Shown: positions 42,875 through 52,435 of the stretch, piece by piece
Position numbering within the stretch: position 1 is the first letter of the stretch
Layout of the letters: each line of letters begins with the position of its first letter
Origin: Brevibacillus daliensis
GTDB taxonomy: Bacteria > Bacillota > Bacilli > Brevibacillales > Brevibacillaceae
Direction of reading: 5' to 3'
DNA length: 64,000 nt
Assembly: GCF_021245735.1 (NCBI RefSeq)
Contig: NZ_JAJISB010000003.1
Coordinates: 62,001 to 126,000 of the forward strand
Position numbers and translations under genes: made by a program
The notes under the pieces: generated by a model
The model's database searches: none
Told to the model about the DNA's origin: nothing
The model's input: the letters and a program-made list of their open reading frames with translations, nothing else

Positions 42875-43654
42875 CTAAGGCAGAAGCGAAACGGTATGAA
42901 GAAATTGTTGTAATAAAAGATTCACCTCTTGGTATGTCTTGGTAGGTAATTGGTGTGCTACTCTAGGGATTGAACGGATCCAGCTGTTGGGAAGAACGTG
43001 TGACATATATTTCCCAAAGCGAGCATACCGTTTGTCGGTTTCGCCTACCAACAATAGTACGGGTTGCTTAATTCTGTGTAACTGATGGCTACAATCATAT
43101 TGCAGGCTATAAGCATAATAGGAAGCAATCGTGTCAGGATCACCTTTTAATGCTTCCCGTAATAAGAGAGCGAAGGTGACTGGATTATTGGCGTTACTGA
43201 AACAGATACTGGTTGCTAAGGCGAGAAAAGAACCGCGTTTTGCCATAAAGACCGCCATCTTAATATTACGTTGAAGCGCTGAGTCCTTCGTGTTAGGCAT
43301 TCCGCTGAGCAGAACCCCTGCTTTTATGCGATCTGGATAGGTAATCATCATATGGCAGGCAATTTCTGCACCTGTTGAATAACCAACAACAACGGCTTGA
43401 TCGATACAAAGATGAGAAAGCAGGTTTACTAGGATACTGGCGACCATATCATAAGTAAAGGGTTCTGGTGAAATGCTGCTCCTCCCATGCCCAGGCAAAT
43501 CAACGGTAATAATACGACAACGATCAGCGAGATTTTTTTGTTGATATGCAAAATTCGTCCCGGTAAGAAGAGGAGGATGAATGAACAGAAGGGGGATTCC
43601 TTCACCAGATACTTCGTAATATAAATGGACACCGTTTGTAATGAATATGGACAT
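42875..43654 (-). CDS. alpha/beta-fold hydrolase
   Basis: A 259-residue hydrolase. The oxyanion-hole region HPPLLTG, the DLPGHGRSS turn, nucleophile S93 in GYSTG, the acid in LLVGETDKRY and the histidine in RVAHQLP form a complete catalytic set. A cap region of about 70 residues lies between strands 6 and 7. It is probably an esterase or C-C hydrolase; the substrate cannot be told. Single gene, divergent from deoR. ATG preceded by AGGTGTCC. Confidence 0.8.
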   Translation of the reverse strand: MSIFITNGVHLYYEVSGEGIPLLFIHPPLLTGTNFAYQQKNLADRCRIITVDLPGHGRSSISPEPFTYDMVASILVNLLSHLCIDQAVVVGYSTGAEIACHMMITYPDRIKAGVLLSGMPNTKDSALQRNIKMAVFMAKRGSFLALATSICFSNANNPVTFALLLREALKGDPDTIASYYAYSLQYDCSHQLHRIKQPVLLLVGETDKRYARFGKYMSHVLPNSWIRSIPRVAHQLPTKTYQEVNLLLQQFLHTVSLLP

Positions 43655-43796
43655 AGGACACCTCGCACTGTTGAATCATGCTCGTCTTACTATGCGCTAG
43701 TCTGCAAGTTTTCAATCATGAAGAAAGTTGAAATGTTGCAGAGCATACAAGAATCAGTTTATCCTGAAGATAAGTCATGACACAGAACGGGTGAGA

Positions 43797-44744
43797 ATGG
43801 TGGAAGAGAATAAGATTAATAAAATGGTAGAAGCTGCTAAAATGTATTACCTATTAGATAATAGCCAACAGGATATTGCATTAAAATTAGGAGTTTCAAG
43901 ACCGACTGTTTCTCGGTTACTTCAACAGGCAAAAGAAGAGGGAATCGTAAAAATTGAAATTATTGATCCAGAGGAAAGCATTCAACAATTAGAAGCTGCC
44001 TTATGTGCAAAGTACCATCTGAAGCATGCTTTGGTCGCACCCAACGCGTCATGGGATGAGCAGATCATCAAAGTCCGTATAGGAAAGCGTGCTGCGCAAT
44101 TTCTAAACGATACGGTGAAAGAATATGATATTTTAGCTGTGACCTGGGGAACCACGATGTATCAAATAGCTAGAGGTTTACAGCCAAAACCGCTAAAAGG
44201 TGTAAAGGTTGTCCAGTTAAAGGGTGGGGTAAGTCACTCGGAAACAAATACGTACGCATCCGAAGTTCTTCATTTGTTCGGGCAGGCGTTTCAAACCACC
44301 CCACACTATTTGCCCCTCCCTGCAATAGTAGATTCCGCATTGGTTAAACAGACAATTGAAGCAGATCGATATATCCACCGCCAATTGGAATTGGCAGAGC
44401 AAGCTAATTTTGCCATTTTTACAACGGGCGGATTGATGTCTGACGCTCTATTATTCCGTTTAGGATACCTGAGCAAGGAAGATGTGCGAATTGTAACAAA
44501 AAAAGCTGTTGGAGACATTTGCTCGCGTTTTTTTGATCGAAATGGAGATATTGTTCATCAGGAGTTAAATGACCGTACGATTGGTATTCAGCTGGATGAG
44601 TTGCGAAAGAAAGAATACTCCATCCTTGTAGCGGGGGGAAAAACAAAGCTGGAATCAATGAAAGCTACAATGAACGGGAAGTATAGCAACGTGTTGGTAA
44701 CAGATCAATTAACTGCAAAGGAATTACTAAATAGCAGCTTGTAA
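43797..44744 (+). CDS. deoR: deoxyribonucleoside regulator DeoR (SorC family)
   Basis: A 315-residue SorC-type regulator. The N-terminal helix-turn-helix is QQDIALKLGVSRPTVSRLLQQAKEEGIV; the effector domain has TWGTTMYQIA, VVQLKGGVSHS-TNTY-E, GDICSRFFD--G and NDRTIGIQL, which match Bacillus DeoR block by block. ATG 43797 gives the right length; the frame is open upstream to 43728. In Bacillus DeoR represses deoxyribonucleoside catabolism and is released by deoxyribose-5-phosphate. The pdp-deoC genes follow. Confidence 0.9.
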   Translation: MVEENKINKMVEAAKMYYLLDNSQQDIALKLGVSRPTVSRLLQQAKEEGIVKIEIIDPEESIQQLEAALCAKYHLKHALVAPNASWDEQIIKVRIGKRAAQFLNDTVKEYDILAVTWGTTMYQIARGLQPKPLKGVKVVQLKGGVSHSETNTYASEVLHLFGQAFQTTPHYLPLPAIVDSALVKQTIEADRYIHRQLELAEQANFAIFTTGGLMSDALLFRLGYLSKEDVRIVTKKAVGDICSRFFDRNGDIVHQELNDRTIGIQLDELRKKEYSILVAGGKTKLESMKATMNGKYSNVLVTDQLTAKELLNSSL

Positions 44745-44810
44745 AAGAATGAAAACTGGGGTTGCTTCACATAGTTGTAACAAGATTGTTCATACTGTAA
44801 CCAGTTTCTC

Positions 44811-44860
44811 GAACATTTGTTCAAAGGTAGTTTGACATTTTTTCATGCTGCTGATATGGT
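44811..44860 (+). promoter_or_regulatory. pdp-deoC promoter with DeoR-like palindrome
   Basis: A -35 TTGACA (44832-44837) and -10 TATGGT (44855-44860) are spaced by 17 bp. Just upstream, GAACATTTGTTC (44811-44822), flanked by TCTC and AA, is a perfect palindrome lying at about -56 to -45. Bacillus DeoR binds an ATTGAACAAAATTTCAAT-type palindrome at about -60 to -43, so position and half-site agree. Confidence 0.65.
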
Positions 44861-44935
44861 GAAGGAAGGTATAATGATGCACCTGAATCATATGCCTTAT
44901 CAGCATTATACATACAGAAATGGCTGGTGATTAAG

Positions 44936-46240
44936 ATGAGAATGGTTGATCTGATTGAGAAAAAGCGAGATGGAGGACAATTAACAAAAGAGGAAATTGC
45001 TTTTATCATTAAAGGTTATACCGATGGCTCTATTCCTGACTACCAAATGTCTGCTCTTGCAATGGCCATTTATTTTAATGGAATGAGTACAGATGAGACA
45101 GCTTATCTAACAATGGCAATGGTCGAATCGGGGGACCAAATTGATTTGTCCGGCATCGAAGGAATTAAAGTCGATAAACACAGCACAGGCGGTGTAGGTG
45201 ATACGACTACATTAGTACTAGCTCCACTTGTAGCTGCTGTAGGTGTACCTGTTGCCAAAATGTCGGGACGTGGTTTAGGACATACTGGTGGTACCATTGA
45301 TAAGTTGGAAGCGATTCCTGGTTTCCATGTTGAAATCGACAATCCAGAATTTAATCGTCTGGTTAATACGAATAAATTAGCAGTCATTGGACAAAGTGGG
45401 AATCTTACACCTGCTGATAAAAAATTATACGGACTTCGCGATGTAACAGCGACAGTCGATTCCCTACATTTAATTGCTAGTTCAATCATGAGCAAAAAGA
45501 TTGCTGCCGGCGCTGATGCGATTGTTTTAGATGTTAAAACGGGTGCAGGTGCTTTCATGAAAACGCTGGAAGATGCAAAAGCATTAGCTTCAGCAATGGT
45601 CCAGATTGGTAATCAAGTTGGCCGTAAAACAATGGCTGTCATTTCCGACATGAGTCAACCATTAGGATTTGCGATTGGGAACGCTCTGGAAGTGAAGGAA
45701 GCGATTGATACACTTAGCGGTGAAGGCCCTGAGGATCTACGAGAATTATGTCTGGTGCTTGGCAGTCAAATGGTGTTCCTAGCTGATCAGGCAAGCTCTC
45801 TGGAGGAAGCACGAACCAAACTGGAAGAAGTTATTCAAAACGGAAAAGCTCTGGAAACCTTCAAGATTTTCTTGGCTGCACAAGGCGGGGATGCTTCGGT
45901 TGTAGATGAACCTGAACGCTTGCCTACTGCTCGTTATACATTTGAGGTTCTTTCCAAAGAGAGCGGTTATGTAAGTGAAATCATTGCAGATGATATCGGA
46001 ACAGCTGCCATGATTCTAGGAGCAGGACGCGCTACCAAGGAATCAGAAATTGATTTGGCAGTTGGACTCGTCCTTCATAAAAAAGTTGGTAACCCGGTCC
46101 AAGCAGGGGAGACCTTGGTAACTATCCACAGCAACTCCGAGAATATAGAAGAAGTAACAAAACGAATTTATGATTCTTACACAATTTCAACTCAACCAGT
46201 GGAAGCTCCGCCGCTTGTTTATTGTGAAATAAAAGCGTAA
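44936..46240 (+). CDS. pdp: pyrimidine-nucleoside phosphorylase
   Basis: A 434-residue phosphorylase of the thymidine/pyrimidine family. The signature [16 protein letters not shown] binds phosphate, followed by [18 protein letters not shown] and [28 protein letters not shown]. It splits uridine, deoxyuridine and thymidine into base plus (deoxy)ribose-1-phosphate. ATG 44936 gives the N-terminus MRMVDLI and length of the Bacillus enzyme; GTG 44927 is an alternative. First gene of a pdp-deoC unit under DeoR. Confidence 0.94.
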   Translation: MRMVDLIEKKRDGGQLTKEEIAFIIKGYTDGSIPDYQMSALAMAIYFNGMSTDETAYLTMAMVESGDQIDLSGIEGIKVDKHSTGGVGDTTTLVLAPLVAAVGVPVAKMSGRGLGHTGGTIDKLEAIPGFHVEIDNPEFNRLVNTNKLAVIGQSGNLTPADKKLYGLRDVTATVDSLHLIASSIMSKKIAAGADAIVLDVKTGAGAFMKTLEDAKALASAMVQIGNQVGRKTMAVISDMSQPLGFAIGNALEVKEAIDTLSGEGPEDLRELCLVLGSQMVFLADQASSLEEARTKLEEVIQNGKALETFKIFLAAQGGDASVVDEPERLPTARYTFEVLSKESGYVSEIIADDIGTAAMILGAGRATKESEIDLAVGLVLHKKVGNPVQAGETLVTIHSNSENIEEVTKRIYDSYTISTQPVEAPPLVYCEIKA

Positions 46241-46273
46241 GTCAACAATTAATGTGAAGGATGGGAAACAAAC

Positions 46274-46951
46274 ATGACAAAACAAAGTGTTGCATCCTCA
46301 ATTGACCACACAGTTCTTAAACCAGAAACAACAAAAGAAATGATTCTAACACTATGCCAGGAAGCAAAAGAAAATAGCTTTGCCTCCGTATGTATCAATC
46401 CTACTTGGGTTAAATTGGCTGCTGAGCAATTAAAAGATCGCGACGATGTGCAAGTATGCACAGTTATTGGTTTTCCTTTAGGTGCCAACACACCAGAAGT
46501 AAAAGCATTTGAAGCGAAGAATGCCATTCTGAATGGTGCAACAGAAGTGGATACGGTTATCAACATTGGTGCCTTAAAAGATAGAAATTTGACTTTCGTT
46601 GAAGAAGACATCCGTGCAGTAGTAGAGGTAGCAAAAGGAAAAGCATTGGTTAAAGTCATTATTGAAGCATGTCTCTTAACTGATGAGGAAAAGAAAATTG
46701 CATGTGAACTCTCTGTAAAAGCAGGAGCGGATTACGTAAAAACTTCTACTGGCTTCTCTACAGGTGGAGCAACCATTGAAGATGTCGCTCTTATGAGAAA
46801 AACGGTAGGTCCTGATATTGGCGTAAAAGCATCAGGCGGCATTCGCAGCTATGAGGATGTTGCTGCAATGATGAAAGCAGGTGCTTCACGTATTGGGGCA
46901 AGTGCTGGTGTGGAAATTGTAAAAGGGGAAGTCGCAAGCTCTGATTATTAA
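46274..46951 (+). CDS. deoC: deoxyribose-phosphate aldolase
   Basis: A 225-residue class I aldolase with the Schiff-base lysine K156 in YVKTSTGF and the conserved [11 protein letters not shown] and KVIIEACLL segments. It cleaves deoxyribose-5-phosphate to acetaldehyde and glyceraldehyde-3-phosphate, the step after Pdp and phosphopentomutase. 33 bp after pdp with AAGGATGGG. The transporter nupC found in the Bacillus operon is absent here. Confidence 0.95.
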   Translation: MTKQSVASSIDHTVLKPETTKEMILTLCQEAKENSFASVCINPTWVKLAAEQLKDRDDVQVCTVIGFPLGANTPEVKAFEAKNAILNGATEVDTVINIGALKDRNLTFVEEDIRAVVEVAKGKALVKVIIEACLLTDEEKKIACELSVKAGADYVKTSTGFSTGGATIEDVALMRKTVGPDIGVKASGGIRSYEDVAAMMKAGASRIGASAGVEIVKGEVASSDY

Positions 46952-46972
46952 AAGTAGAATATGATCCAATAC

Positions 46973-47014
46973 AAAAAGCGTGTCTTATCCTTATAAAAGG
47001 AAGACACGCTTTTT
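46973..47014. terminator. bidirectional terminator after deoC
   Basis: A perfect 14-bp stem AAAAAGCGTGTCTT with its complement around a loop holding a second short CCTT/AAGG pairing. It also ends the convergent YkvI-like gene. Confidence 0.9.
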
Positions 47015-47028
47015 AATACGAGAATGAT

Positions 47029-48066
47029 TTAGCTGTCAGAAGAATCGGTTTGACCTGAAAGCTTTACGATCAATAGGATGAATACCCCAAACCCAACGTA
47101 GGTAATGGCACCTAGCAATAAAGGTTCCAGAACCGGTAATTGACCTGTGATAAACATAAACATAAGAAGTCCAATCAGGAACAGGAATAACAAGGGCGTC
47201 TTTGCTAAACTAGAATCGGTTTCGAGAGGGATCAGAAGACTTTTTAATAATAAACCAATGAACAAAATGGTTTGTACCATCATGAACAATAAGAAATATG
47301 GTAATCCAGAGGAGAATTCCGTCTTGATAATTGTAAGAATTGGTTCTGCTTGAGCATAGACCTCATGCCAATGAGCAAGGATCTGGATGTGCAATAAAAA
47401 AGCTATGATCCCGACAACAATGCTACCTAGGACAACCCCGGAAAGGAATGTTTGTACATGATCCTGATTCCGCAACACTGGTAATAATACGGTAAGTACA
47501 AAGACGAGATGAAACCCGACAAAGAGGACAGCGTTCCATATCCATTTAATGTTTAACTGGTAAAGCATGCTTGGTAATGGGATGTGAGTTAACTTACTAG
47601 AAAGAATAATCAAAAAGAAGAGGCTGCCTGCAATAAGGAAGTATAATAATGGAATCCACGTTGAATCTTTGAGAATGGTGCTGCAAACCACTAGAAGAAC
47701 GAGTGTGAAGAAGAGCAGCCATCCTGGCAAGGAATAATAATCGTACAACAGGTTCACCTGAGCAGTTAACGAGATTCCCCCATACGCAATGACTACCATG
47801 GCTACAAGGAATCCAAAGAAAGCAGTAGAGGTCGTACCAGTAACGTGAGCCAGTAATTCCTGAAGGGAATACAATTGATTCCGTGCGGCGTACTTGACTG
47901 CTTTAATCAAAATCCAAGTAATGAGAAAAAGCGAGAGGATGAGTCCTAATGACCCCCAGGAGCCATAATAAGAGAAGAACTGCAACCACTCAAACCCACT
48001 AAGATAAGTTGCGCCAAGCATGGAGGTACTAGTTAGACAGGTAGTGCGTAGCGTTTTATTTATCAT
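47029..48066 (-). CDS. YkvI-like membrane protein
   Basis: A 345-residue polytopic protein with about ten helices and short loops, of the APC-like YkvI family. The N-terminus (TSTSMLGATYLSGFEWLQFF) carries the glycine-containing broken first helix typical of LeuT-fold carriers. Helices 3-8 contain few charged residues. Function is not established. The C-terminus is short and Ser/Asp-rich. ATG preceded by AAGGAAG on the minus strand. Confidence 0.7.
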   Translation of the reverse strand: MINKTLRTTCLTSTSMLGATYLSGFEWLQFFSYYGSWGSLGLILSLFLITWILIKAVKYAARNQLYSLQELLAHVTGTTSTAFFGFLVAMVVIAYGGISLTAQVNLLYDYYSLPGWLLFFTLVLLVVCSTILKDSTWIPLLYFLIAGSLFFLIILSSKLTHIPLPSMLYQLNIKWIWNAVLFVGFHLVFVLTVLLPVLRNQDHVQTFLSGVVLGSIVVGIIAFLLHIQILAHWHEVYAQAEPILTIIKTEFSSGLPYFLLFMMVQTILFIGLLLKSLLIPLETDSSLAKTPLLFLFLIGLLMFMFITGQLPVLEPLLLGAITYVGFGVFILLIVKLSGQTDSSDS

Positions 48067-48262
48067 AGATCAACTTCCTTTTTCCTAAAGAAGTGCTGTA
48101 CCCATTGAAATGCCAGTTTTTCCTACTTTATGATGCTAGTCCTAGATAAAGAACTAAAAATAAAAATCAACTTATTAAATATTTATTTTTACTAAGTATG
48201 GTAAAAAGGTAAAATATGTGTAACGAAATAAAAAAGTATACAGGTAAGCGAGGTAAGTAACA

Positions 48263-48805
48263 ATGAAAATAGTTGGCATATCAGGAAGTATGAGTCCGGA
48301 ATCCACCACACGTCAAGCCATGGAAATCATTCTTAATGCTGCTGAGTCCGCTGGAGCAGATACGAAGCTAATACATTTGGCAGAATGGCCACTACCTATG
48401 TTTGATTGTCGGGAAGATCGAGATACGTATCCCGAGATAGTAAGTCAGTTTATCCAGGAAGTGGACGGGGCAGATGCTTTAGTTCTAGGGTCACCACAGT
48501 ACCACGGATCTGTAACGGGAGCTATCAAGAATGCGCTTGATTTCTTAAACGGTAGACATCTAAAAGGAAAACCAGTCGCTATTTTCGGTACTGCTGCGAG
48601 TAAATTGGGAGCAACGGATACTGTTAATGCACTGCAAGTTATCATGCGTAATCTACATGCATTTCCCTTGCCTAGTTCTCCAAGTATTCCAGTAGCGTAC
48701 GAAGCCTTTGATGAGGATGGAAGATTGAAGGATGCTGGTCTACAGGAACGATTGGAGAAAGAAGGCAAAGACCTGGTCTGGTTCACTTCAAGCCTGAAAT
48801 CTTAA
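48263..48805 (+). CDS. NAD(P)H-dependent FMN reductase
   Basis: A 180-residue flavodoxin-fold oxidoreductase. The FMN phosphate loop is GISGSMSPESTTR, and SPQYHGSVTGAIKNALDFL is the signature of the SsuE/azobenzene-reductase/chromate-reductase group. It reduces flavin or quinone-like substrates; the physiological one is unknown. No sulfonate-utilisation genes are adjacent. Single gene. Confidence 0.87.
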   Translation: MKIVGISGSMSPESTTRQAMEIILNAAESAGADTKLIHLAEWPLPMFDCREDRDTYPEIVSQFIQEVDGADALVLGSPQYHGSVTGAIKNALDFLNGRHLKGKPVAIFGTAASKLGATDTVNALQVIMRNLHAFPLPSSPSIPVAYEAFDEDGRLKDAGLQERLEKEGKDLVWFTSSLKS

Positions 48806-48921
48806 TTTTTTTATAGTTATTTATGAGAAATCCACGCTTGTCCCTTGAAACAACTACTTTAAAAGCGGTATGATTAATGTATATGCGCTTTGGGATAGAC
48901 TGGCAGAAACGAGGGATGAGT

Positions 48922-49362
48922 GTGCCTACTCCGAGTATGGAAGATTATTTAGAGAGAATATATGGCTTAATAGAAACCAAGGGATACGCACGAGTATCAG
49001 ACATTGCAGAGGCGTTAGAGGTGCATCCATCTTCCGTAACTAAAATGGTGCAAAAACTGGATAAAGACCAGTATCTAATATACGAAAAGTATCGCGGTCT
49101 TGTTTTAACTCCCAAGGGTAAAAAAGTGGGAAAAAAACTGGTTCATCGACATGAGCTATTAGAAGAATTTTTAACCCTCATTGGAGTTCAGGAGGATCTG
49201 ATCTATAAAGATGTAGAAGGTATAGAACACCACTTAAGCTGGAATTCGATTGCAAGTATTGAATATCTGGTGCAATATCTGAAGACAGATCCGAAGCGTT
49301 TAGAAGACCTGCGTAGTATCAGGGAAGAAGAGGAACAAAAAGAGCAAACAGAAGCAAAGTAA
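48922..49362 (+). CDS. mntR: manganese-responsive regulator MntR (DtxR family)
   Basis: A 146-residue regulator. The start chosen is GTG 48922, 6 bp after GAGGG; it places metal ligands D8 and E11 exactly as in Bacillus MntR, with H77-region RHELLEEFL and the E-x-x-E-H cluster [10 protein letters not shown] also present. The helix-turn-helix [22 protein letters not shown] is nearly identical to Bacillus. Mn-loaded MntR represses Mn uptake and activates export genes elsewhere; no target operon is adjacent. The acidic C-terminal tail is slightly longer than in Bacillus. Confidence 0.93.
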   Translation: MPTPSMEDYLERIYGLIETKGYARVSDIAEALEVHPSSVTKMVQKLDKDQYLIYEKYRGLVLTPKGKKVGKKLVHRHELLEEFLTLIGVQEDLIYKDVEGIEHHLSWNSIASIEYLVQYLKTDPKRLEDLRSIREEEEQKEQTEAK

Positions 49363-49363
49363 G

Positions 49364-49393
49364 AAAACAGATCCGTTTGGGTCTGTTTTTTTG
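49364..49393 (+). terminator. rho-independent terminator after mntR
   Basis: ACAGATCC pairs with GGGTCTGT around a GTTT loop, followed by seven T. Confidence 0.85.
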
Positions 49394-49518
49394 TGCGATT
49401 TCAGCCTTTTCTTTCATGTTCAAGCACCATTCTCATGTCAATAGGCAACAAAAAAACAGCTGTGCATACCTTAAAAAAAGAGAGCATGTGAACTGATTAG
49501 ACATCAGGAGGAGAGAAC

Positions 49519-50460
49519 ATGAGAGCCGACGCGGTATTTGAAGGAGGAGGCATGAAAGGTATCGCCCTGATTGGAGCGATAACCACAATGGAAGTCAATG
49601 GCTATCAATGGGAAAATGTGGCAGGAACTTCAGCAGGTTCCATCGTAGCGGCATTACTGGCTGCAGGTTATCGGCACCAGGAGTTACGCAAGATTTTTGA
49701 CAACCTTAATTTTCTAAATTTTTTAAAACGAAAAGGTTGGCAACGTGTTCCATATGCGGGTGCGGCATATGGCTTGTTAGTTCAAAAGGGGCTATATCCG
49801 GCAGATGAGATTGAAAAATTCGTTGGAGAACTTTTACGAAAAAAAGGCATTTTGACTTTCGGCGATCTTCCCCCATCCAGTTTGCGAATCATTGCTTCAG
49901 ATATAAGTGAAGGTCGAATGTTGGTATTACCAGATGACTTACCTGAATTCGGAATTCATCCTGCTTCATTTCCGGTAGCGAGAGCTGTCAGAATGAGCTG
50001 TAGCATCCCGTATTTTTTCCAGCCTTATATCTTAAACCGGCGGGGAAAACAGCATGTGATTGTGGATGGTGCCCTCTTAAGTAATTTTCCAGTTTGGCTT
50101 TTCGATAATAATGAACGACCGTTGTGGCCTTCTTTTGGATTTAGATTACTAGATGAGAACAAAAAAAAGAAACCACAGCCCACTAGAGGATTGTACAGTT
50201 TCTCAAAAGCCTTGGTTACAACCATGCTAGATGCACATGATAGACAATATGTGAAGAAAGCAGAAGAAGTACGTACCATTTTTATACCTACACTTGGATA
50301 TACAGCTATAGATTTTTCACTTAACTCTGCACAAAAAGATGAGTTGTTTGAGTCTGGTAGAAAAGCTGCGGATCAATTTTTACGTCAATGGGACTTTAAT
50401 CGTTATCTCGTCGCATATCGCTCCAGCAAGAACGCAGGAAAAAACGGCTTTCTTATTTAG
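49519..50460 (+). CDS. yqhO: patatin-like phospholipase (YqhO-like)
   Basis: A 313-residue patatin-domain lipase. The oxyanion loop is GGGMKG, the nucleophile S38 lies in GTSAGS and the catalytic aspartate D183 in VDGALLSNFP, a complete Ser-Asp dyad. Position before yqhP/yqhQ/yqhR matches the Bacillus yqhO locus. It is cytosolic, with no signal peptide; substrate unknown. Its last codons form one arm of a terminator hairpin. Strong AGGAGGAGAG ribosome site. Confidence 0.85.
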   Translation: MRADAVFEGGGMKGIALIGAITTMEVNGYQWENVAGTSAGSIVAALLAAGYRHQELRKIFDNLNFLNFLKRKGWQRVPYAGAAYGLLVQKGLYPADEIEKFVGELLRKKGILTFGDLPPSSLRIIASDISEGRMLVLPDDLPEFGIHPASFPVARAVRMSCSIPYFFQPYILNRRGKQHVIVDGALLSNFPVWLFDNNERPLWPSFGFRLLDENKKKKPQPTRGLYSFSKALVTTMLDAHDRQYVKKAEEVRTIFIPTLGYTAIDFSLNSAQKDELFESGRKAADQFLRQWDFNRYLVAYRSSKNAGKNGFLI

Positions 50461-50469
50461 AAAGCCGTT
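50443..50469. terminator. terminator hairpin overlapping the yqhO stop
   Basis: AACGGCTTTCT pairs perfectly with AGAAAGCCGTT around TATTT, with the stop codon inside the structure. A- and T-rich flanks suggest use for both convergent genes. Confidence 0.75.
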
Positions 50470-50484
50470 CTCTTAAATTATTAA

Positions 50485-50796
50485 TTATGAACCTGTTTGT
50501 TTCTCTTTTTTCTGTCCTTTTTTCCCCTGGATCACTTGGAAAGGAATATCCTTTCGTTCTGTTCGTGTTGATCGTTTTAATCCCGGCTTAAAAGGTTTAC
50601 CTTTTGACTTCGGTTTTTTGGCTGAAAAAGTCAGGAAGCGACCTGTTTTAGTGTAGTTACGTAATAACAGGAACAGAACCCCTGTGATAATAATAAGCGC
50701 CAAAATACCTGCTGGATTAGATCTTAGCTGATAAAAAAAGCCGACTGCCGCCAAGACTAAAATTCCCCATACAACCGGATGAAAGCGACTTCTCAT
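50485..50796 (-). CDS. yqhP: small membrane protein YqhP-like
   Basis: A 103-residue protein with two adjacent helices (about 8-24 and 28-46) and a long, strongly basic Lys/Arg-rich C-terminal tail. No motif identifies a function. Its place between yqhO and yqhQ and its topology match Bacillus YqhP. It follows yqhQ on the minus strand by 26 bp, so the two probably form an operon. Confidence 0.75.
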   Translation of the reverse strand: MRSRFHPVVWGILVLAAVGFFYQLRSNPAGILALIIITGVLFLLLRNYTKTGRFLTFSAKKPKSKGKPFKPGLKRSTRTERKDIPFQVIQGKKGQKKEKQTGS

Positions 50797-50822
50797 CGAA
50801 ATTCACCTCTTAGGATAAGGTA

Positions 50823-51761
50823 TTAAGCTAGCTCTGCGTTTTCTAAATAGTCTTTGTCCCGTTCTTTCATTTTGTTAAAAGATGCGATAGCAACTTCGAC
50901 TTGAGTGTCTTCTGGTTCTCTTGTGGTGATGCGTTGTAACCAGAGACCTGGATATCCAAGAAAACGCAAGACAGGAATATCTCGAACTTTGTTCGTTCCT
51001 TGAAGAACCTCATAGGATAGACCAATTACTACCGGGAGAAGTATGATTCGTTGAATGACACGGTCCCACATAGTAGTGTAGTCAATCAGTGAATATACCA
51101 CTACGCCGACGATAATAGTGAAAATCAGAAAGCTGCTCCCGCAACGGTAGTGTAACGTAGAAAAACTTTGAACGTTTTTTACAGTTAATTCTACCCCAGC
51201 TTCGTAAGCATTAATCACCTTATGCTCGGCTCCGTGATATTGAAAGAGTCTTTTGATGATAGGAGTCTGGGCGATCAAGGTGATATAACCTACCATAAGA
51301 AAGAACTTGATAACTCCTTCCAGTAGATTCTGCCATACTCCATTTGGAACCCACGCTCCAAAAAGTGAACCTGCTAAAATGGCAGGTACTACCGTGAAGA
51401 GTATTTTACCGAACAAAAAGGAAAGGACACCCACAACAGCTATACCTAAAATCAGGGTAATTTTAGAAGGACCGGAATCCTTGTATTCTTCTTCATCGGT
51501 TTCCATGCTGTATCTGTCTGAAGCAAAATTCAAATGTTTTGCTCCCGTTGCACTCGCTTCTATTAAACCGACAATTCCCCGGATGAAAGGTATTTTTTTT
51601 AGCTTGTTAGCCCAATTCCAGGATGTTCTCGGTTCTTCATAATACTCAATTTCATTATTTTTTCGGCGAATGGCAGTAACTGTTACCTTCTTTCCACCGA
51701 ACATTACACCTTCAATTACAGCCTGACCGCCATAAGCAGGCACATTTTGTTGCTTCAACAT
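50823..51761 (-). CDS. yqhQ: DUF1385 family membrane protein YqhQ
   Basis: A 312-residue protein. The N-terminal YGGQAVIEGVMFGGKK segment is the hallmark of DUF1385. Four to five helices follow, with the conserved FQYHGAEHKVINAYEAG and later HYRCGSSFL motifs whose His/Cys residues suggest metal or cofactor binding. The biochemical function is unknown. ATG preceded by AAGGACGGTGA on the minus strand; divergent from yqhR. Confidence 0.87.
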   Translation of the reverse strand: MLKQQNVPAYGGQAVIEGVMFGGKKVTVTAIRRKNNEIEYYEEPRTSWNWANKLKKIPFIRGIVGLIEASATGAKHLNFASDRYSMETDEEEYKDSGPSKITLILGIAVVGVLSFLFGKILFTVVPAILAGSLFGAWVPNGVWQNLLEGVIKFFLMVGYITLIAQTPIIKRLFQYHGAEHKVINAYEAGVELTVKNVQSFSTLHYRCGSSFLIFTIIVGVVVYSLIDYTTMWDRVIQRIILLPVVIGLSYEVLQGTNKVRDIPVLRFLGYPGLWLQRITTREPEDTQVEVAIASFNKMKERDKDYLENAELA

Positions 51762-51889
51762 CTATCACCGTCCTTACTCTGTATTGTAACGCAAATATGC
51801 CTAAGTCTGCTATAGAGAGTTATAGTAAAAAGTATTTGGGCCCTCATGATTTCCCATATTTTTGCCATACTAACTATGAGGTGATCATC

Positions 51890-52435
51890 ATGGAGACCAC
51901 GAAGTCCAATAAAGAAACTGACCAACAGACCCAAACAGACTCTGAGCATAAGAGTGAGAATAAACAAGAGAGTACTTCAAATAGTGGACGTATGGGTAAG
52001 CAGATTGTAACATTAGCCTTATGGGGAGCCATACTATGGGGGATTCTTCGACTTGTTTTTAGCACTTTTCAGTTTACTCCTTATAAGCTCTATGTCTTTT
52101 CACGCCCAATCCTTGGAAAAGTACATGAAAATTCATATCCTGGACTGTTCCTCGGCATTCTTGTTCTATTTATTCTCATTCTGGCTGCAGCAGTTCTCTA
52201 TTATGTATTTTTGAGTAGAATTTATATATGGTGGCTCGGTATTTTGTATGGAATTGGATTTTTTTATTTATACGGTTATTTTTTTCAGATGTGGCGATGG
52301 GGATGGGGAACCTGGAGTACGGAATTTTTCTGGTTCGTTTCGTTAGGGATGTTTCTTGGGATGAGTATCATAGCCGACCGAAATAATCGTGATGAAGAGA
52401 CGGGATCTGAAGGAGGTACTGCAAAGTTTGGGTAG
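51890..52435 (+). CDS. yqhR: conserved membrane protein YqhR
   Basis: A 181-residue protein. A hydrophilic 37-residue head rich in Lys/Glu/Gln/Ser precedes four helices; the aromatic stretch FFQMWRWGWGTWSTEFFWF near residue 130-150 is striking. Position matches yqhR of Bacillus. ATG 51890 follows GAGGTGAT; an in-frame extension to 51797 would overlap the yqhQ promoter region. Function unknown; in Bacillus it belongs to sporulation-associated genes. Confidence 0.8.
   Translation: METTKSNKETDQQTQTDSEHKSENKQESTSNSGRMGKQIVTLALWGAILWGILRLVFSTFQFTPYKLYVFSRPILGKVHENSYPGLFLGILVLFILILAAAVLYYVFLSRIYIWWLGILYGIGFFYLYGYFFQMWRWGWGTWSTEFFWFVSLGMFLGMSIIADRNNRDEETGSEGGTAKFG

Noticed and set aside
48877-48921. 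Longer MntR N-terminus starting at ATG 48877 or ATG 48916
   Set aside because: The longer forms lack ribosome sites at proper distance and would shift the metal ligands away from positions 8 and 11.
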